Shown here one piece after another: positions 30,001 to 37,325 of a stretch of 64,000 nt of DNA. The notes beneath the pieces are model-generated. The model worked only from the letters and a program-made list of their open reading frames with translations. It ran no database searches and was not told the origin of the DNA. The translations under genes and the position numbers were made by a program. Origin of the DNA: Chrysoperla carnea (taxonomy: Eukaryota > Arthropoda > Insecta > Neuroptera > Chrysopidae); assembly GCF_905475395.1 (NCBI RefSeq), contig NC_058341.1:31697501-31761500 (forward strand). The letters run 5' to 3'. Every line of letters begins with the position of its first letter. Positions within the stretch are counted from its first letter, which is position 1.

Positions 30001-30150
30001 TTATTTTCCTTTTCTTTTTTACCAGCATAATCTCCTAGAATAAAAAGAGTATGATAGTATCATAGATAATTCTAACAAAAAGGTTAAAATCAAATTGAAA
30101 ATACCTTCAAAATCATATAACGCTTCTGTTTTATCCCCATATGATGTCAT
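1..30150 (-). CDS. ATP7: ATP7 copper-transporting P1B-ATPase, 5' part (3' end beyond left edge)
   Basis: Copper pump of the trans-Golgi and plasma membrane; it loads cuproenzymes and exports copper. Shared exons in transcript order: 5729-5116, 4806-4636, 3739-3579, 3509-3283, 3097-2674, 2246-1997, 1935-1682, 1400-1043, 704-536 and 158-1, all with GT-AG borders and matching phases. They follow one of three alternative first exons (separate entries). The longest form shows about 992 codons. Visible in order: four heavy-metal domains with MTCKSC, MTCQSC, MTCGSC and MTCASC; a membrane region (PGLS, NMDVL, FFDTPML-like); LITGES of the actuator domain; the CPC ion-binding motif in [14 protein letters not shown] with the phosphorylated Asp; and SEHP of the nucleotide-binding domain. 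Four metal-binding domains, rather than the six of human ATP7A/B, is the usual insect number as I recall it. The last visible residues correspond to YKVLIGN of vertebrates; GDG and the last helices lie outside the window. Family assignment is certain; the 5' structure is inferred. Confidence 0.96.
3283..5729 (-). CDS. ATP7: ATP7 exons for the four N-terminal metal-binding domains
   Basis: Exon 5729-5116 holds domains 1 and 2 (MTCKSC, MTCQSC, each followed by a ferredoxin-like fold ending in DMGFDA). Exon 4806-4636 starts domain 3 (MTCGSC) and exon 3739-3579 ends it ([22 protein letters not shown]). Exon 3509-3283 holds domain 4 ([14 protein letters not shown]). The reading frame of 5729-5116 stays open upstream of the first ATG (5659) to an acceptor at 5730-5731, reading [12 protein letters not shown], so the exon is probably internal and the true start lies in one of the upstream first exons. 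An ATG at 5659 could still serve as a minor start. Confidence 0.94.
3959..4459. mobile_element. Long-inverted-repeat MITE in an ATP7 intron
   Basis: The two halves of this 500-bp stretch are imperfect inverted copies of each other over roughly 200 bp. The left half reads TAGTTCGCAGGACAGC and later AAGCTATCGGTCTGAAAA; the right half read in reverse gives TAGTCCGCGGGGCGAC and AAGCTATCGGTCTGAAAA. A diverged fragment of the same sequence lies at 27409-27490. There is no transposase frame, so it is a non-autonomous element. It sits between ATP7 exons 3739-3579 and 4806-4636. Confidence 0.75.
6309..6608. mobile_element. 300-bp inverted-repeat element carrying a tRNA-iMet copy
   Basis: The ends form imperfect terminal inverted repeats of about 28 bp: CCAAAAAATATATGATAGAA on the left, and CCAAAGAATATAAGATAGAA when the right end is read in reverse. 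Inside are two direct copies of CTCGTATAC, at about 6338 and 6542, and a tRNA-like block at 6396-6467. A diverged relative lies at about 24772-25050. Confidence 0.65.
6396..6467 (+). pseudogene. tRNA-iMet(CAU)-derived sequence
   Basis: This 72-nt block resembles eukaryotic initiator tRNA-Met from end to end: GTGGCG near the start, TGGAAGCATGCTGG, a CAT anticodon, CCCAGAGG, GATCGAAC and a CTCTGCTA end. Stem positions are mutated, for example the acceptor 5' side and the D arm, so a working tRNA gene is unlikely. It sits inside an inverted-repeat element. Confidence 0.6.
8593..8662 (+). repeat. Possible tRNA-like (SINE) fragment
   Basis: A small GC-richer patch in AT-rich intron. It reads GGTACGAATCCCGAGCG near its end, which resembles a B box followed by an acceptor strand, and TAGCTGCCTCACTC before it. 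It is too diverged to assign to a tRNA. Confidence 0.25.
10693..10829. mobile_element. Small MITE-like inverted repeat
   Basis: ATTAATTTGAGCTTTCGCAC at the left end is matched in reverse by GTGTGAAAACTCAAATTAAT at the right end. The inner part also pairs (AAAATTGCC with GGCAATTCTTT). It lies about 150 bp downstream of the ATP7 exon at 10983-11035. Confidence 0.55.
10983..11035 (-). CDS. ATP7: ATP7 alternative first coding exon A
   Basis: On the minus strand an ATG opens [17 protein letters not shown] and ends in TTTTTG followed by a strong donor, GTAAGT. It leaves two bases (TG) that join the G opening exon 5729-5116 to make Trp, giving NYFWEIADEI, in frame with the metal-binding domains. 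The phase and donor are good, but no protein similarity supports the short acidic peptide. Without exons B and C, the gene would begin here, 5.3 kb upstream of the body. Confidence 0.6.
11301..11438. promoter_or_regulatory. GATA-site cluster upstream of ATP7 exon A
   Basis: Four WGATAR matches lie within 140 bp: CTTATCAG at 11301-11308, TGATAA at 11346-11351, CTGATAA at 11405-11411 and CTTATCAG at 11431-11438. They lie 266-403 bp upstream of the exon A start codon. In insects GATA factors such as GATAe drive midgut genes, and ATP7 is used in copper-handling gut cells. The regulatory role is inferred; AT-rich sequence raises the chance rate of this motif. Confidence 0.4.
11881..11911. repeat. 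Short GC-rich hairpin
   Basis: GCGCACCA and TGGTGCGC are perfect 8-base arms around a 6-base loop, in a locally GC-rich patch within AT-rich DNA. No downstream T-run or gene end accompanies it, so a function is not supported. Confidence 0.4.
12446..12743. mobile_element. 298-bp foldback MITE with 99-bp arms
   Basis: The left arm, 12446-12544, begins TACAATGTGTGTTTG and ends TATTATATACATG. The right arm, 12645-12743, is its near-perfect reverse complement, beginning CATGTATATAATACCTCTCA and ending CACACATTGTA. Only a few mismatches and small indels separate the arms, so the insertion looks fairly young. There is no coding capacity in the roughly 100-bp centre. Confidence 0.8.
15111..15312. 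mobile_element. MITE with CCCGACTG / AAACAAGTCCAG termini, copy 1
   Basis: The left end reads AAAACCCGACTGCCTTAAAT, then GAAACAAGTCCAGTAG and TATACATAGCGACTTTAA. The right end in reverse reads TCCGATTACGTTAAAT, then GAAACAAGTCCAGAAG and TATACATAGCGACTTTAA. The arms are about 70 bp. A second copy lies at 49434-49597. Confidence 0.75.
15893..16165. mobile_element. MITE with ACAGGGTGAT termini
   Basis: The left end ACAGGGTGATC is matched by GAATCACCCTGT near 16155-16165. A further TATCACCCTGTTCAAT follows at about 16181-16196, as if the end had been duplicated. The interior (about 16010-16110) includes, in reverse orientation, the block seen in the 520-bp repeat family: GGTATAG, CACCTA, CCATTTCCGGTT and GATAACTCAAAAAC. 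Confidence 0.6.
17121..17645 (+). repeat. 520-bp interspersed repeat, copy 1
   Basis: It starts CAAGTGAAAACAAACAATTG, carries ATACCATGTATA at 17159-17170 and the matching TATACATGGTAT at 17632-17643. It includes GACAGACAGACAACCGGAAA and CCTCACTTTTTACGTCC. Near-full copies lie at 28113-28608 and 50515-51036, and a reversed fragment at 36480-36701. There is no coding frame. It behaves as a MITE with short inverted ends plus a conserved 40-bp leader. Confidence 0.7.
17950..18010 (+). repeat. tRNA-like SINE head
   Basis: It contains GGGTTCGAGTCCTGATTC, an excellent B box (GGTTCGANNCC) and T-arm, after TTGCGCTTGACATGAATCC. The A box region is poor. An AT-rich tail follows, as in tRNA-derived SINEs. 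Two more such heads lie within 900 bp. Confidence 0.4.
18553..18622 (+). repeat. tRNA-like SINE head
   Basis: CCGAATGGCTTAGTGTG resembles an A box region and CACTCAAATCCCGG a B box, at about tRNA spacing, followed by an AT-rich tail. It is diverged, so no amino acid assignment is given. Confidence 0.4.
18788..18860 (+). repeat. tRNA-like SINE head
   Basis: GGGCTATGTGGCAGAGTGTA (A box region) and GACTTCGAACCCCAG (B box) are spaced as in a tRNA about 72 nt long, then an AT-rich tail follows. It probably belongs to the same class as its two upstream neighbours. Confidence 0.45.
18907..18980. repeat. 74-nt near-perfect hairpin
   Basis: The arm at 18907-18937 (CTTTAATTTATGGTTCTAAA onward) pairs with 18951-18980 (ATTTTAACCATAAATTAAAG at its end) with one mismatch and one bulge around a loop of about 13 nt. 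It could be a very small MITE or a microRNA-like hairpin; the high AT content favours the former. Confidence 0.5.
20100..20345. other. GC-richer island of unknown origin
   Basis: These roughly 240 bases are clearly richer in G and C than the neighbours and hold BamHI-like GGATCC twice. On the plus strand one frame is open for about 40 codons ([20 protein letters not shown] within it) and another for about 48 codons ([20 protein letters not shown] within it). I recognise neither peptide, nor anything on the reverse strand. It may be a transposon coding scrap or a fragment of a lost gene. Confidence 0.3.
21225..21570 (+). mobile_element. Possible decayed LINE ORF2 fragment
   Basis: The plus-strand frame reads [15 protein letters not shown], a stop, then [17 protein letters not shown] and further broken sequence. 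VLLYGCET is typical of the region after the reverse transcriptase domain of insect LINEs. Several stops show it is dead. Short length and decay keep this tentative. Confidence 0.35.
22066..22385. mobile_element. MITE with AAGTGCGAGTTT termini
   Basis: CAAGTGCGAGTTT at about 22075 is matched in reverse by AAACTCGCACTT at about 22370. Inside the right end is the common insect repeat string GGCACGGAACCCTAAACTCG. A diverged relative with GGTACGGAATCCTAAATTCG lies at about 49090-49330. Confidence 0.55.
24895..24966 (+). pseudogene. tRNA-iMet(CAU)-derived sequence, second copy
   Basis: A 72-nt block, AGCAGTGTGGCGCAATGG to ACGCTCTGCTA, collinear with initiator tRNA-Met and keeping the CAT anticodon. 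The acceptor stem has one mismatch and the D and anticodon stems are broken. The flanks (CGTATACAGACACGAAT before it, GAGGCGTTGAAACTCGTATA after it) match the element at 6309-6608, so it moved as part of that repeat. Confidence 0.6.
26627..26667 (-). CDS. ATP7: ATP7 alternative first coding exon B (candidate)
   Basis: Minus-strand ATG opening [13 protein letters not shown], ending TTACAG before GTAAAT. It leaves AG, which with the G of exon 5729-5116 gives Arg and continues EIADEI in frame. A TATATA-like string lies about 100 bp upstream. The exon is short and the match could be chance; phase agreement alone has a one-in-three chance. If used, the intron is 20.9 kb. Confidence 0.4.
27409..27490. 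mobile_element. Fragment of the 3959-4459 MITE family
   Basis: AGACCGTGGGACACCACGAT, TTTTTAAAATGATGAATACG and GTGGCTTCCTTTTGACGG align with the right end (in reverse) of the element at 3959-4459. Only one end is recognisable. Confidence 0.55.
28113..28608 (+). repeat. 520-bp interspersed repeat, copy 2
   Basis: Begins CAAGTGAAAACAAACAATTG and ends TATGCATGGTAT, the reverse of its own ATACTATGCATA apart from one base. It lacks the GACAGACAGACAACCGG block of copies 1 and 4 (a deletion before TCTAATTAGGTGATTTTATG). Otherwise it is closely similar. Confidence 0.7.
29120..29209. repeat. 90-nt hairpin, 34-bp arms, 22-nt loop
   Basis: Arms TTACTCTTATT...TTACTCGTTGCTAATT (29120-29153) and AATTAGCAACGAGTAA...AATAAGAGTAA (29176-29209) pair at 31 of 34 positions, with two further G-U wobbles and one mismatch on the plus strand. 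The loop is GC-rich. The shape is that of a microRNA precursor. But the adjacent TCGTAATTACTC motif recurs at about 54950, so a MITE origin is equally possible. Confidence 0.5.
29890..30150 (-). CDS. ATP7: ATP7 alternative 5' end C (two coding exons)
   Basis: Exon C1 (30150-30105) opens [15 protein letters not shown] and ends G before GTATTT. Exon C2 (30034-29890, after TTCTAG) continues [16 protein letters not shown], an acidic run [19 protein letters not shown], and ends GATTG before GTAAGT. The C1-C2 phase fits (G+GA, Gly), and the last two bases TG fit the G opening exon 5729-5116 (Trp), so the whole reads in frame into the metal-binding domains. No other minus-strand exons lie nearby for it to belong to. 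The peptide is not recognised. It adds a lysine-rich then acidic cytosolic tail of about 64 residues. Confidence 0.6.
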
Positions 30151-32175
30151 CTTGAACAATTAAAATCAAATGTTTACACCCTTTATAAACTTAAAACTAA
30201 TGACGAATTCAAACATAATTCACACAACCCGAATAATTTATGGAAAATTAATAATTATAAACAATTCATCCAAAATTGCACACGGACCAAAAGTTTTGTC
30301 ACTTGGTTAAGGCAATTGTCAATGTCAAATCTGACAGATTGCACACAGATAGTCAAAAAAATAAAAATAATTTTAACTGGAATTTAGTTTAATTTCAATT
30401 TCAATTACATACTCATTTTTAATTGAATAACAAAAAAAGAATATCTTTTATCATATCTTTTTATTGAGAACAATGATTATCATTATACTTCTTACACAAT
30501 TTTTAATAAAAAATATTATTTGATTTGAGGTTAGGTTAAAAATAACCTTTTTTATTTGAAATTTATACCCGATTATTTTAAATTTTAAAATTTTTTTCTA
30601 GAAATTAAAACCATATCAAAATCGTTATATTAATTTTATAAAAATTAGAAAATTCGAGTACATTTTTCAAAATTTTTAAAACTACAAGGTCTTCAATTTG
30701 TGAACACGAAATTTCAACAGGTGACCGAAAAAACAATTTAAAGATACAGATTGTATTCATTTTAAATCGTTTTATCTGTTGAGTTGCTATGTTTTATCTG
30801 TTTTCTGTTTTAAGTCCATAATTACCCTTGATATAAATTGAATATTGATTGCTTTATTTATAACGAATCCAGTATACAGGAAGTACAATGAAAATTTCTC
30901 AAAAAATTATGACAAAATTTTTCAAGTATTAAGTCAAGTATCAATAGTTGGCCACAGCGCTGGTTATCGAGGCGCAAACTAAGAACGAATAAAATAATGT
31001 ATTACAGACGTTATTTTATTTTCTACAGGCTAATTTTTTATTTTCTAATCACTTTTCTTTTTTAATTCATAAAAATCATTATGATATAGTTTTTCAATGA
31101 TTTTGAATAATAATCATATCATCGCAAAAGCAGGATGTTCATCATTATTTTAATCACCCTTCAATAACGTCCCCACGTCCAACTATATTTTTCCTTTCAA
31201 ATCTATTAACGAACGGGTTGCTATACTCGTAATATAATTATTTATGACGAGATGAACTACCCTGTACATCTATTCACATATGATTACATCCAAATTTTTT
31301 CAGAATCTGGAGAATGTTACTTTTTGAATACTAGCACAAAAGTCTCAATACTTCTTAGTAATCGGGATATTTTAGCTAGAAGTTGATAAAAAACAAGGTA
31401 TACTCTGTACTCTAAGGTATACATATACTATTATGTGCAATTTTGACATATTTGTGTATTTTATACAACAGTTTATTTCAAGATTAAAGTAAAATATTCC
31501 GAAAACTAAGAACTTTTGAGCTTTGTAGCGGCTGAAACTTTTGTTCCATTCTTCAAGGATAATAATTTTTTTAATTTTCAGAAAATTTGACCCAAACTAC
31601 TTTTTCGTAAGAAACATTAGTACCTTCAAACTTATGTTTGAAATATTAAGCAGAGTTAAAAAAAAAAAAAGTAAATGAGATTCAATATATTGAATAGAAG
31701 ATGAAGTAATAATAATTCTTATATTACTGAGAGCCAACTTCTTAATAAATACGTGCATACTTTCTTGTAAGAACTTTTGATGGTTTGGTTTTTCAGACTT
31801 TCTTATAAGAAATTCTTATAATGTGCCGAATCCTAAAATATTTGACAGAATTTGAAGCACTCTGTATTTCATGCCATTCTTAACTTGAAGACAGTGTACC
31901 CCGCTAAAGTCACAAATTTAAAAAATAAAAATAAAACAGTGTTTGTGAGTTGATATAAGATTTCTTGATTTTCATAATCAGCTAAAATAATTTAATTTTT
32001 AAATAATTAAAATAGTTTTATTAAAATAATCACCAAACTCAAAAAAAAATACAGAATTGATTCAACTGACATGACGTGTTTTCAAATTTGAACACATCAC
32101 AACAGAGAAACATGTCAAAAATAACAATGTGCGGAATTATTTAAATAAAAATATCTTGGTAGTTTATCCAAAAAA
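30151..32175. other. Divergent intergenic region between ATP7 and ALG11
   Basis: Should hold the promoter of ATP7 form C (leftward) and of ALG11 (rightward). Besides the two metal-response cores it has paired GTCAA/TGACA-type strings: TTGTCAATGTCAAATCTGAC at 30316 and CTGACATGACG at about 32066 with CATGTCAAAA at 32111. Otherwise AT-rich; no gene or repeat was recognised. Confidence 0.45.
30277..30346. promoter_or_regulatory. Pair of metal-response-element cores upstream of ATP7 exon C1
   Basis: TGCACACGGACC at 30277-30288 matches the MTF-1 element TGCRCNCGGCCC at all but one position, and a second core TGCACAC lies at 30340-30346. They are 127 and 190 bp upstream of the exon C1 start codon. 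MTF-1 regulates copper and zinc handling genes in animals. The motif is seen; the binding and response are inferred. Confidence 0.5.
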
Positions 32176-35100
32176 ATGTCTTGCATTTTTCATTTAATGT
32201 AAGTTTTAAATGAATAATTTTTTTTATAAAAATGAATTAGTAAATATAAATATACGATTATTTTTTTGCAGGATGAACATTCTGTTGTCGGCACAGTTTG
32301 TTTTATCATTTATTAGTTTTGTTGTTTTCTTTTTATCTGTTTTACTTCCATTAATAGTAATATATTTAAGGCGACAAATCACTTTAAAACGTAAAATATT
32401 AAGGGATTCACATAAAGATAAGACTATTGTGGGGTTATTTCATCCTTATTGTAATGCTGGTGGAGGTGGCGAACGTGTTTTGTGGTGTGCGATTAGATCT
32501 TTACAGAAGAGGTTTGTAATTCATCAAATTAAATTATTTCAAACATGTATGTGTTCTTTTTATGTTTAAGACGTTGATCTTTAAAAATATTGTGCGATCA
32601 TCGTTTACAAAAATGCAAATATCTTGAAAACGAAAAATCGCAACCACATTCAAGAAAAAAAAAGTTTTTCTAATTAGTATTTAGCTCAAGTTTTTGAATT
32701 TTTGTAAACGGTGAGGTTTGGTTCAAAATATGAGATTCAATAGGTTTTTTTCTACTTTCATGACAATTTCAGCACGATTGGTTGTTATGAACTTGTAAGG
32801 GTTCAATTATTCGAATTTTTCTACGCGTTATGTATTTGAGTCATACACAAATTCTTAAACTAATTTAACCTTGCTACTTCATTTTGTTATTAATAAAATA
32901 TCTTTTCAAAATGTTTATATAAGTTACGATAAAAATTTCAAATAGATGTTCGCAGAACAGATATTCACAACAAATATCCACAACATTCAAACATATGTTC
33001 AGGCAGAATTGACGTTGAGCTAATTTTAATTTCAGATTACGAAGCAACTAATAACCGGGGTGCTTCGCCAGTGTAGATCATAGCGGGTCGTCATATTTGA
33101 TTTATTTGCCCCTTTTTTTACATGCTAATAAAAAATGAACCTTCATATCTTTTATCGTCACCTGAAGTGTGATTATTTGTTCTGAAAAAAATAATTTATA
33201 TTTGAATTGTCTTTCTCTCGTAGTTGAGAATATTGCAAAACTCGTATCTAGATTTTAGCTTTTATCGTGAAATTTAAAAGTATTGAAATATATTTCTTAT
33301 TTTAGGCACCCATCTGCTATATATTATATTTACACTGGAGATACAGAAGCTTTTCCAGAAGCAATTTTAAAAAATGTTCGAGACAACTTTAGTATAAATT
33401 TAGATGAAAAAAGTATCAAATTTATATATTTAAGACGTAGAAAATGGGTTGAAGGAAGTACTTACCCTTATTTTACGTTACTAGCCCAAAGTTTGGGTTC
33501 AATGTGGCTAAGCTTAGAAGCTATAGATAAATTACAACCAGGTAAAATAAATTCATAATTTTTTAAATGGTTTCATTAATTTATAACTATTTTTTCTAGA
33601 TATAATGATCGATACAATGGGATATGCATTTACATATCCAGTATTTAAATATATTGGGCAATGCAAAGTAGCATGTTATACACATTATCCAACTATTACT
33701 TCAGATATGTTAAAAAGGGTTTATAGTCGAGCTATTACTCATAATAATCGAAGAATGATTGCAAATAGTTCGCTTTTAACATCTGTAAAAGCTTTCTATT
33801 ATAGAATATTTGGAAAGGTAATATAATTGTGAAATACTTATGGGTGTATGAATGTACGAGAATGCCAATATTTGAAACATTTTTAGTTTTTATTATTTAA
33901 AAAGCATGTAAAGATTACAGTTCTTTTTCAAATCTCTACAATCCCTGTTCGAAAGTAATACAAAAGGTAGTCCATAGTCGCTTTTTAACTTTGTCTTTAT
34001 TATAAAGATTATTTTCTATCATTTGAAAGGAAAATTAGCATCACAAAAAATGACCAATAAGAACTGGCTACTGAACCTTTTGTCAATATGAATTGGAATG
34101 GGACGAAAGTCTACCGAATACGTACATCTCAGTTGCCACCTCCAAAAAAAACTTGCATATCACACCTCAAATTATTCACCACCAAAAATCTCGTATATCG
34201 TTCGGAGAACTCTCACCTGCTTATCGGAAATATAAAGTAAAATGACTCATTTAAAAAGAGCAAGTTATTGAAGACCCTAAAATGTTAAGGTCTTTGTTGT
34301 TTTAACGGTCTTGTACAAATTGCAAAGTTTTTCACTTTAGCAAACTTTTATCTTTCTATTTCTGCGCTTAATATAACACTGCGAGCTATTCGCGAAAAAA
34401 TTTTAGTTAAGGCAATATAAGCCTTTTTTTAACGTTCTAAAAATGGCTTATATTGCACAAGAAGTAAACATTTGTATCTGTATTAGTTCATATTTTAGAT
34501 TTATGGCGTGGTTGGACGATGTTCAGATGCGATTATGGTAAATTCAAGTTGGACAGAAGATCATATAAATGATATATGGAATGTTCCAATGCGTACACAT
34601 CGAATATATCCACCATGTGATGTAGAAAATTTAAAACAATTAACAAAATTACCTTATGATAAAATCAAAATTATATCACTTGGTCAATTTAGGCCAGAAA
34701 AAAACCATCCATTACAATTACGTGCAATGTATGAATTACGTACAATCTTAAGTGAACGATTATTCGATCAAGTTGAGTTATGTATTATTGGATCATGCCG
34801 AAATGCGGAAGATCAAACTCGTGTAAAAGATATGCAAGATTTATGTAAACATTTATCGTTAGAAAATCATGTTAAATTTAAAATTAATATCAGCTATGAA
34901 GAATTACATAAAGAACTAAGAGAAGGTACAATTGGAATACATTCAATGTGGAATGAACATTTTGGAATTGGTGAGTTATTCTTTCAGCGATCCATTTTAA
35001 ATAATTCTGAACTTTCAGCTATCAATGACAATCTATCTTTTTAAACAAAGCGGGATTCAACATTTCGTCTTTTCAATAATATCTTATTTTTAATTTTGTA

Positions 35101-35907
35101 GGTATTGTTGAATGTATGGCCGCAGGGTTAATAATGGTAGCGCACAAATCAGGTGGACCTCTTCGTGATATAATTGAAACCAGTGAACCATCTAAAACTG
35201 GATATTTGGCAACAACAGATCAAGAATACGCATGTGCAATAGCGGCAATTATTTATTTGAACGAAATGCAAAGAGCATCTATAGCTGCAGCTGCAAGGTA
35301 TTATGAAATTTGAAAATTTGATGTCGGCCCTTGCTTGAAATATTGTTTATTTAAAACAATTATCCCGTAAGATACAATAAATAATCAGGATACTTCATAT
35401 TCTCACTTCTACCTTGGAAATGACTGAGAAATATTTGAGTGTTGACTAAAATGAGGGAAAATTTTTGAGTCATATAGTTTGGTTGCCATTTTTCACAGTT
35501 ACAATTTTGTCGGCTTTGCCATGTCTACCGAGTGAGTGCTATGACAGAATTTATTAATGGAAATAAGTGATTATCCATTGAAAATACAAAAGTAAACATC
35601 TTGAGGCCACCAACAAGATTATCTAGCATAGTACGATTTAGGACCCGAAACACGAATTTTTCTATACATTATTCATCCAAAAATTTCTCGTCATCGTAGT
35701 CAGAAATGAAATTCTTTTGAGCCTCCTCCGAAACACAATCGACAAAACGGTTACCTCAATATACCACCATCTATCTTACGAACTAAATATTCTGTGCATT
35801 TTAAAATATTATTTTTATTCTTTTTAAACAGAGCTTCTGTGGATCGGTTTTCCGAGGAAGAATTTGATATTGGATTTGCTCGTGTTATGGCACCATTATT
35901 TGATTAA
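32176..35907 (+). CDS. ALG11: ALG11, GDP-Man:Man3GlcNAc2-PP-dolichol alpha-1,2-mannosyltransferase
   Basis: Adds the fourth and fifth mannose to the lipid-linked N-glycan precursor on the cytosolic face of the ER. Exons: 32176-32198, 32272-32511, 33306-33541, 33600-33817, 34499-34970, 35102-35297, 35832-35907; all phases fit and give 486 residues, close to human ALG11 (492). Visible: an N-terminal membrane anchor (about residues 10-35), [14 protein letters not shown] of the GT4 N-lobe, [70 protein letters not shown], and the E-x7-E motif EHFGIGIVE across the 34970/35102 junction. Start: ATG at 32176 splices (AT+G) to a second Met at 32273; if the first exon is noncoding, translation begins at 32273. 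Upstream lies the divergent ATP7 promoter region. Confidence 0.95.
32512..33305 (+). other. ALG11 intron 2
   Basis: A 794-bp AT-rich intron. A short GC-richer string, ACCGGGGTGCTTCGCC at about 33055, resembles the ends of a common insect repeat; nothing else was seen. Confidence 0.5.
33818..34498 (+). other. ALG11 intron 4
   Basis: A 681-bp intron between FGK and IYGVVG. No repeat family or RNA was recognised. Confidence 0.5.
35298..35831 (+). other. ALG11 intron 6
   Basis: A 534-bp AT-rich intron before the last exon ([13 protein letters not shown]). Nothing was recognised. Confidence 0.5.
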
Positions 35908-35934
35908 ATTTATTTGTATATATTTTAATTCGAG

Positions 35935-35940
35935 AATAAA
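35935..35940 (+). terminator. Poly(A) signal of ALG11
   Basis: AATAAA 27 bases after the ALG11 stop codon; a second overlapping-type signal (AATAAATG) lies about 35 bases further on. It implies a very short 3' UTR. Confidence 0.65.
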
Positions 35941-37325
35941 TTGTCGTGTAAAAAATATAAATTGTTAATAAATGAATACAAAAATTCTATACAAATCCGT
36001 TTTTATTTTTATTTATATTACCTTTTGTTCTCGTAGCATGATTGTAACAAAGTCTACGTAATAAATATTTAATTTAAGTCTATAGATTAAACCCCACTCA
36101 CCTATTTTAGAAATATGAGTATGTTTGAGAGGAAAACCATCTCATTCCAGAATTAATTCTCCACATTTTAAGCATGACGATTTACCAGAATCAAGATTTT
36201 TTAACCTTAAAAATCATTATTTTTAATAATAAGTCCATAGATGTCGTCTATAGCGAGTTTGAAAAACATTAAGATTTGTTAACGCATAGTCCATAACCAT
36301 TATTTGGAAAAACTGAGGACCCATCCATGGTCTTTGATTCATTATGCACAGGGCCGAATTTAGGTATAGCCATGGTCCCAATGCTCCCATCAATTCGGAT
36401 AAAATAGAACAATTATTGGTATGTTTCTTCATCATTACCCTGATGATTTAGACATGAATTTAGTTAATGAATCGATTAGAGATAGAACAAATGTTTAAAT
36501 GTAAAAAATGTTCATTATAAAAAAATAATCAACTTTTGTTTGAAACATTTTCTTGTAAACAGCACTATTGACCCACGAGTTCGCTAATTAGGTAAAAATT
36601 TTGTAGTATGTATTAATATGGGAATACCATGCATAGACAGTCAACACTGTCTATGCATGGTATTTCAACAATAAACTCAGTCAATTGTTTGTTTTCACTT
36701 GTTTAGATGAAAATCAACATCATTTTACTTTAATAAAAAAGATAAAGATCATTAGTTATAATTTTAAGAAAGATAAGATATTTCGTAAAAAAAATTTTAT
36801 AATAGGTTCTCAGCCTAAATATTTTTTTATAAAAACTCAGAAAAAATAACTTTTTTCATTTAAATTTTCTTTATTTGCTTATTTTATAAATTTTCTTCAA
36901 ATTAAAGATAATTTGATTATATCGATATTGATCGTTTACTAATTTATGCATATATCGTATGTAATTACGTTTTTCATTTTTTTTAATGGTCCACATAACG
37001 TTATTAATTTATTTAAATGGTCAAAATTTAATGTGCAATAAAAACAAAATTCGGTGTCGGTAAAAAGAGTGGTAAAAAGATGTTGTTCTTTTCGCTACAG
37101 TTTTATGGGAGGGGTCTAATTGTTGTTTTTAAAACTTTTTCAAATACAAGTTTAAACTTATATGGCATTTGTTTTTGGAAAGTGTTATTTTAGTAAAAAT
37201 ATATTTACAAGAAAGTTTTAAAAAGAGTAAACGTTTTGTGAAAGCAAAAAAAGTTTTAAAATAAAAGAATTATTATTAATCATTCTACAAAATTAATTGA
37301 AAAAAAAAAGAAATACAAAAAAAAA
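35941..37325. other. ALG11-otu intergenic region
   Basis: Holds a hAT-like scrap (CACAGGGCCGAATTTAGG at about 36349) and the reversed 520-bp-repeat fragment at 36480-36701. The last 600 bases before otu are AT-rich and must contain its promoter, but no clear core motif is visible. Confidence 0.5.
36480..36701 (-). repeat. 520-bp interspersed repeat, reversed and palindromic fragment (copy 3)
   Basis: The reverse complement shows CAAGTGAAAACAAACAATTG at the start and TTACATTTAAACATTTGTTC at the far end. ATACCATGCATAGACAG occurs twice in opposite orientation (36624-36640 and 36647-36663) around 6 bases, making a perfect 17-bp-arm hairpin not present in the other copies. Confidence 0.65.

Noticed and set aside
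29890-30150. A separate small gene of two exons
   Set aside because: Its last exon has no stop codon and ends at a strong donor in the right phase for ATP7; no other downstream minus-strand exon fits. Kept as an ATP7 5' end, with moderate confidence.
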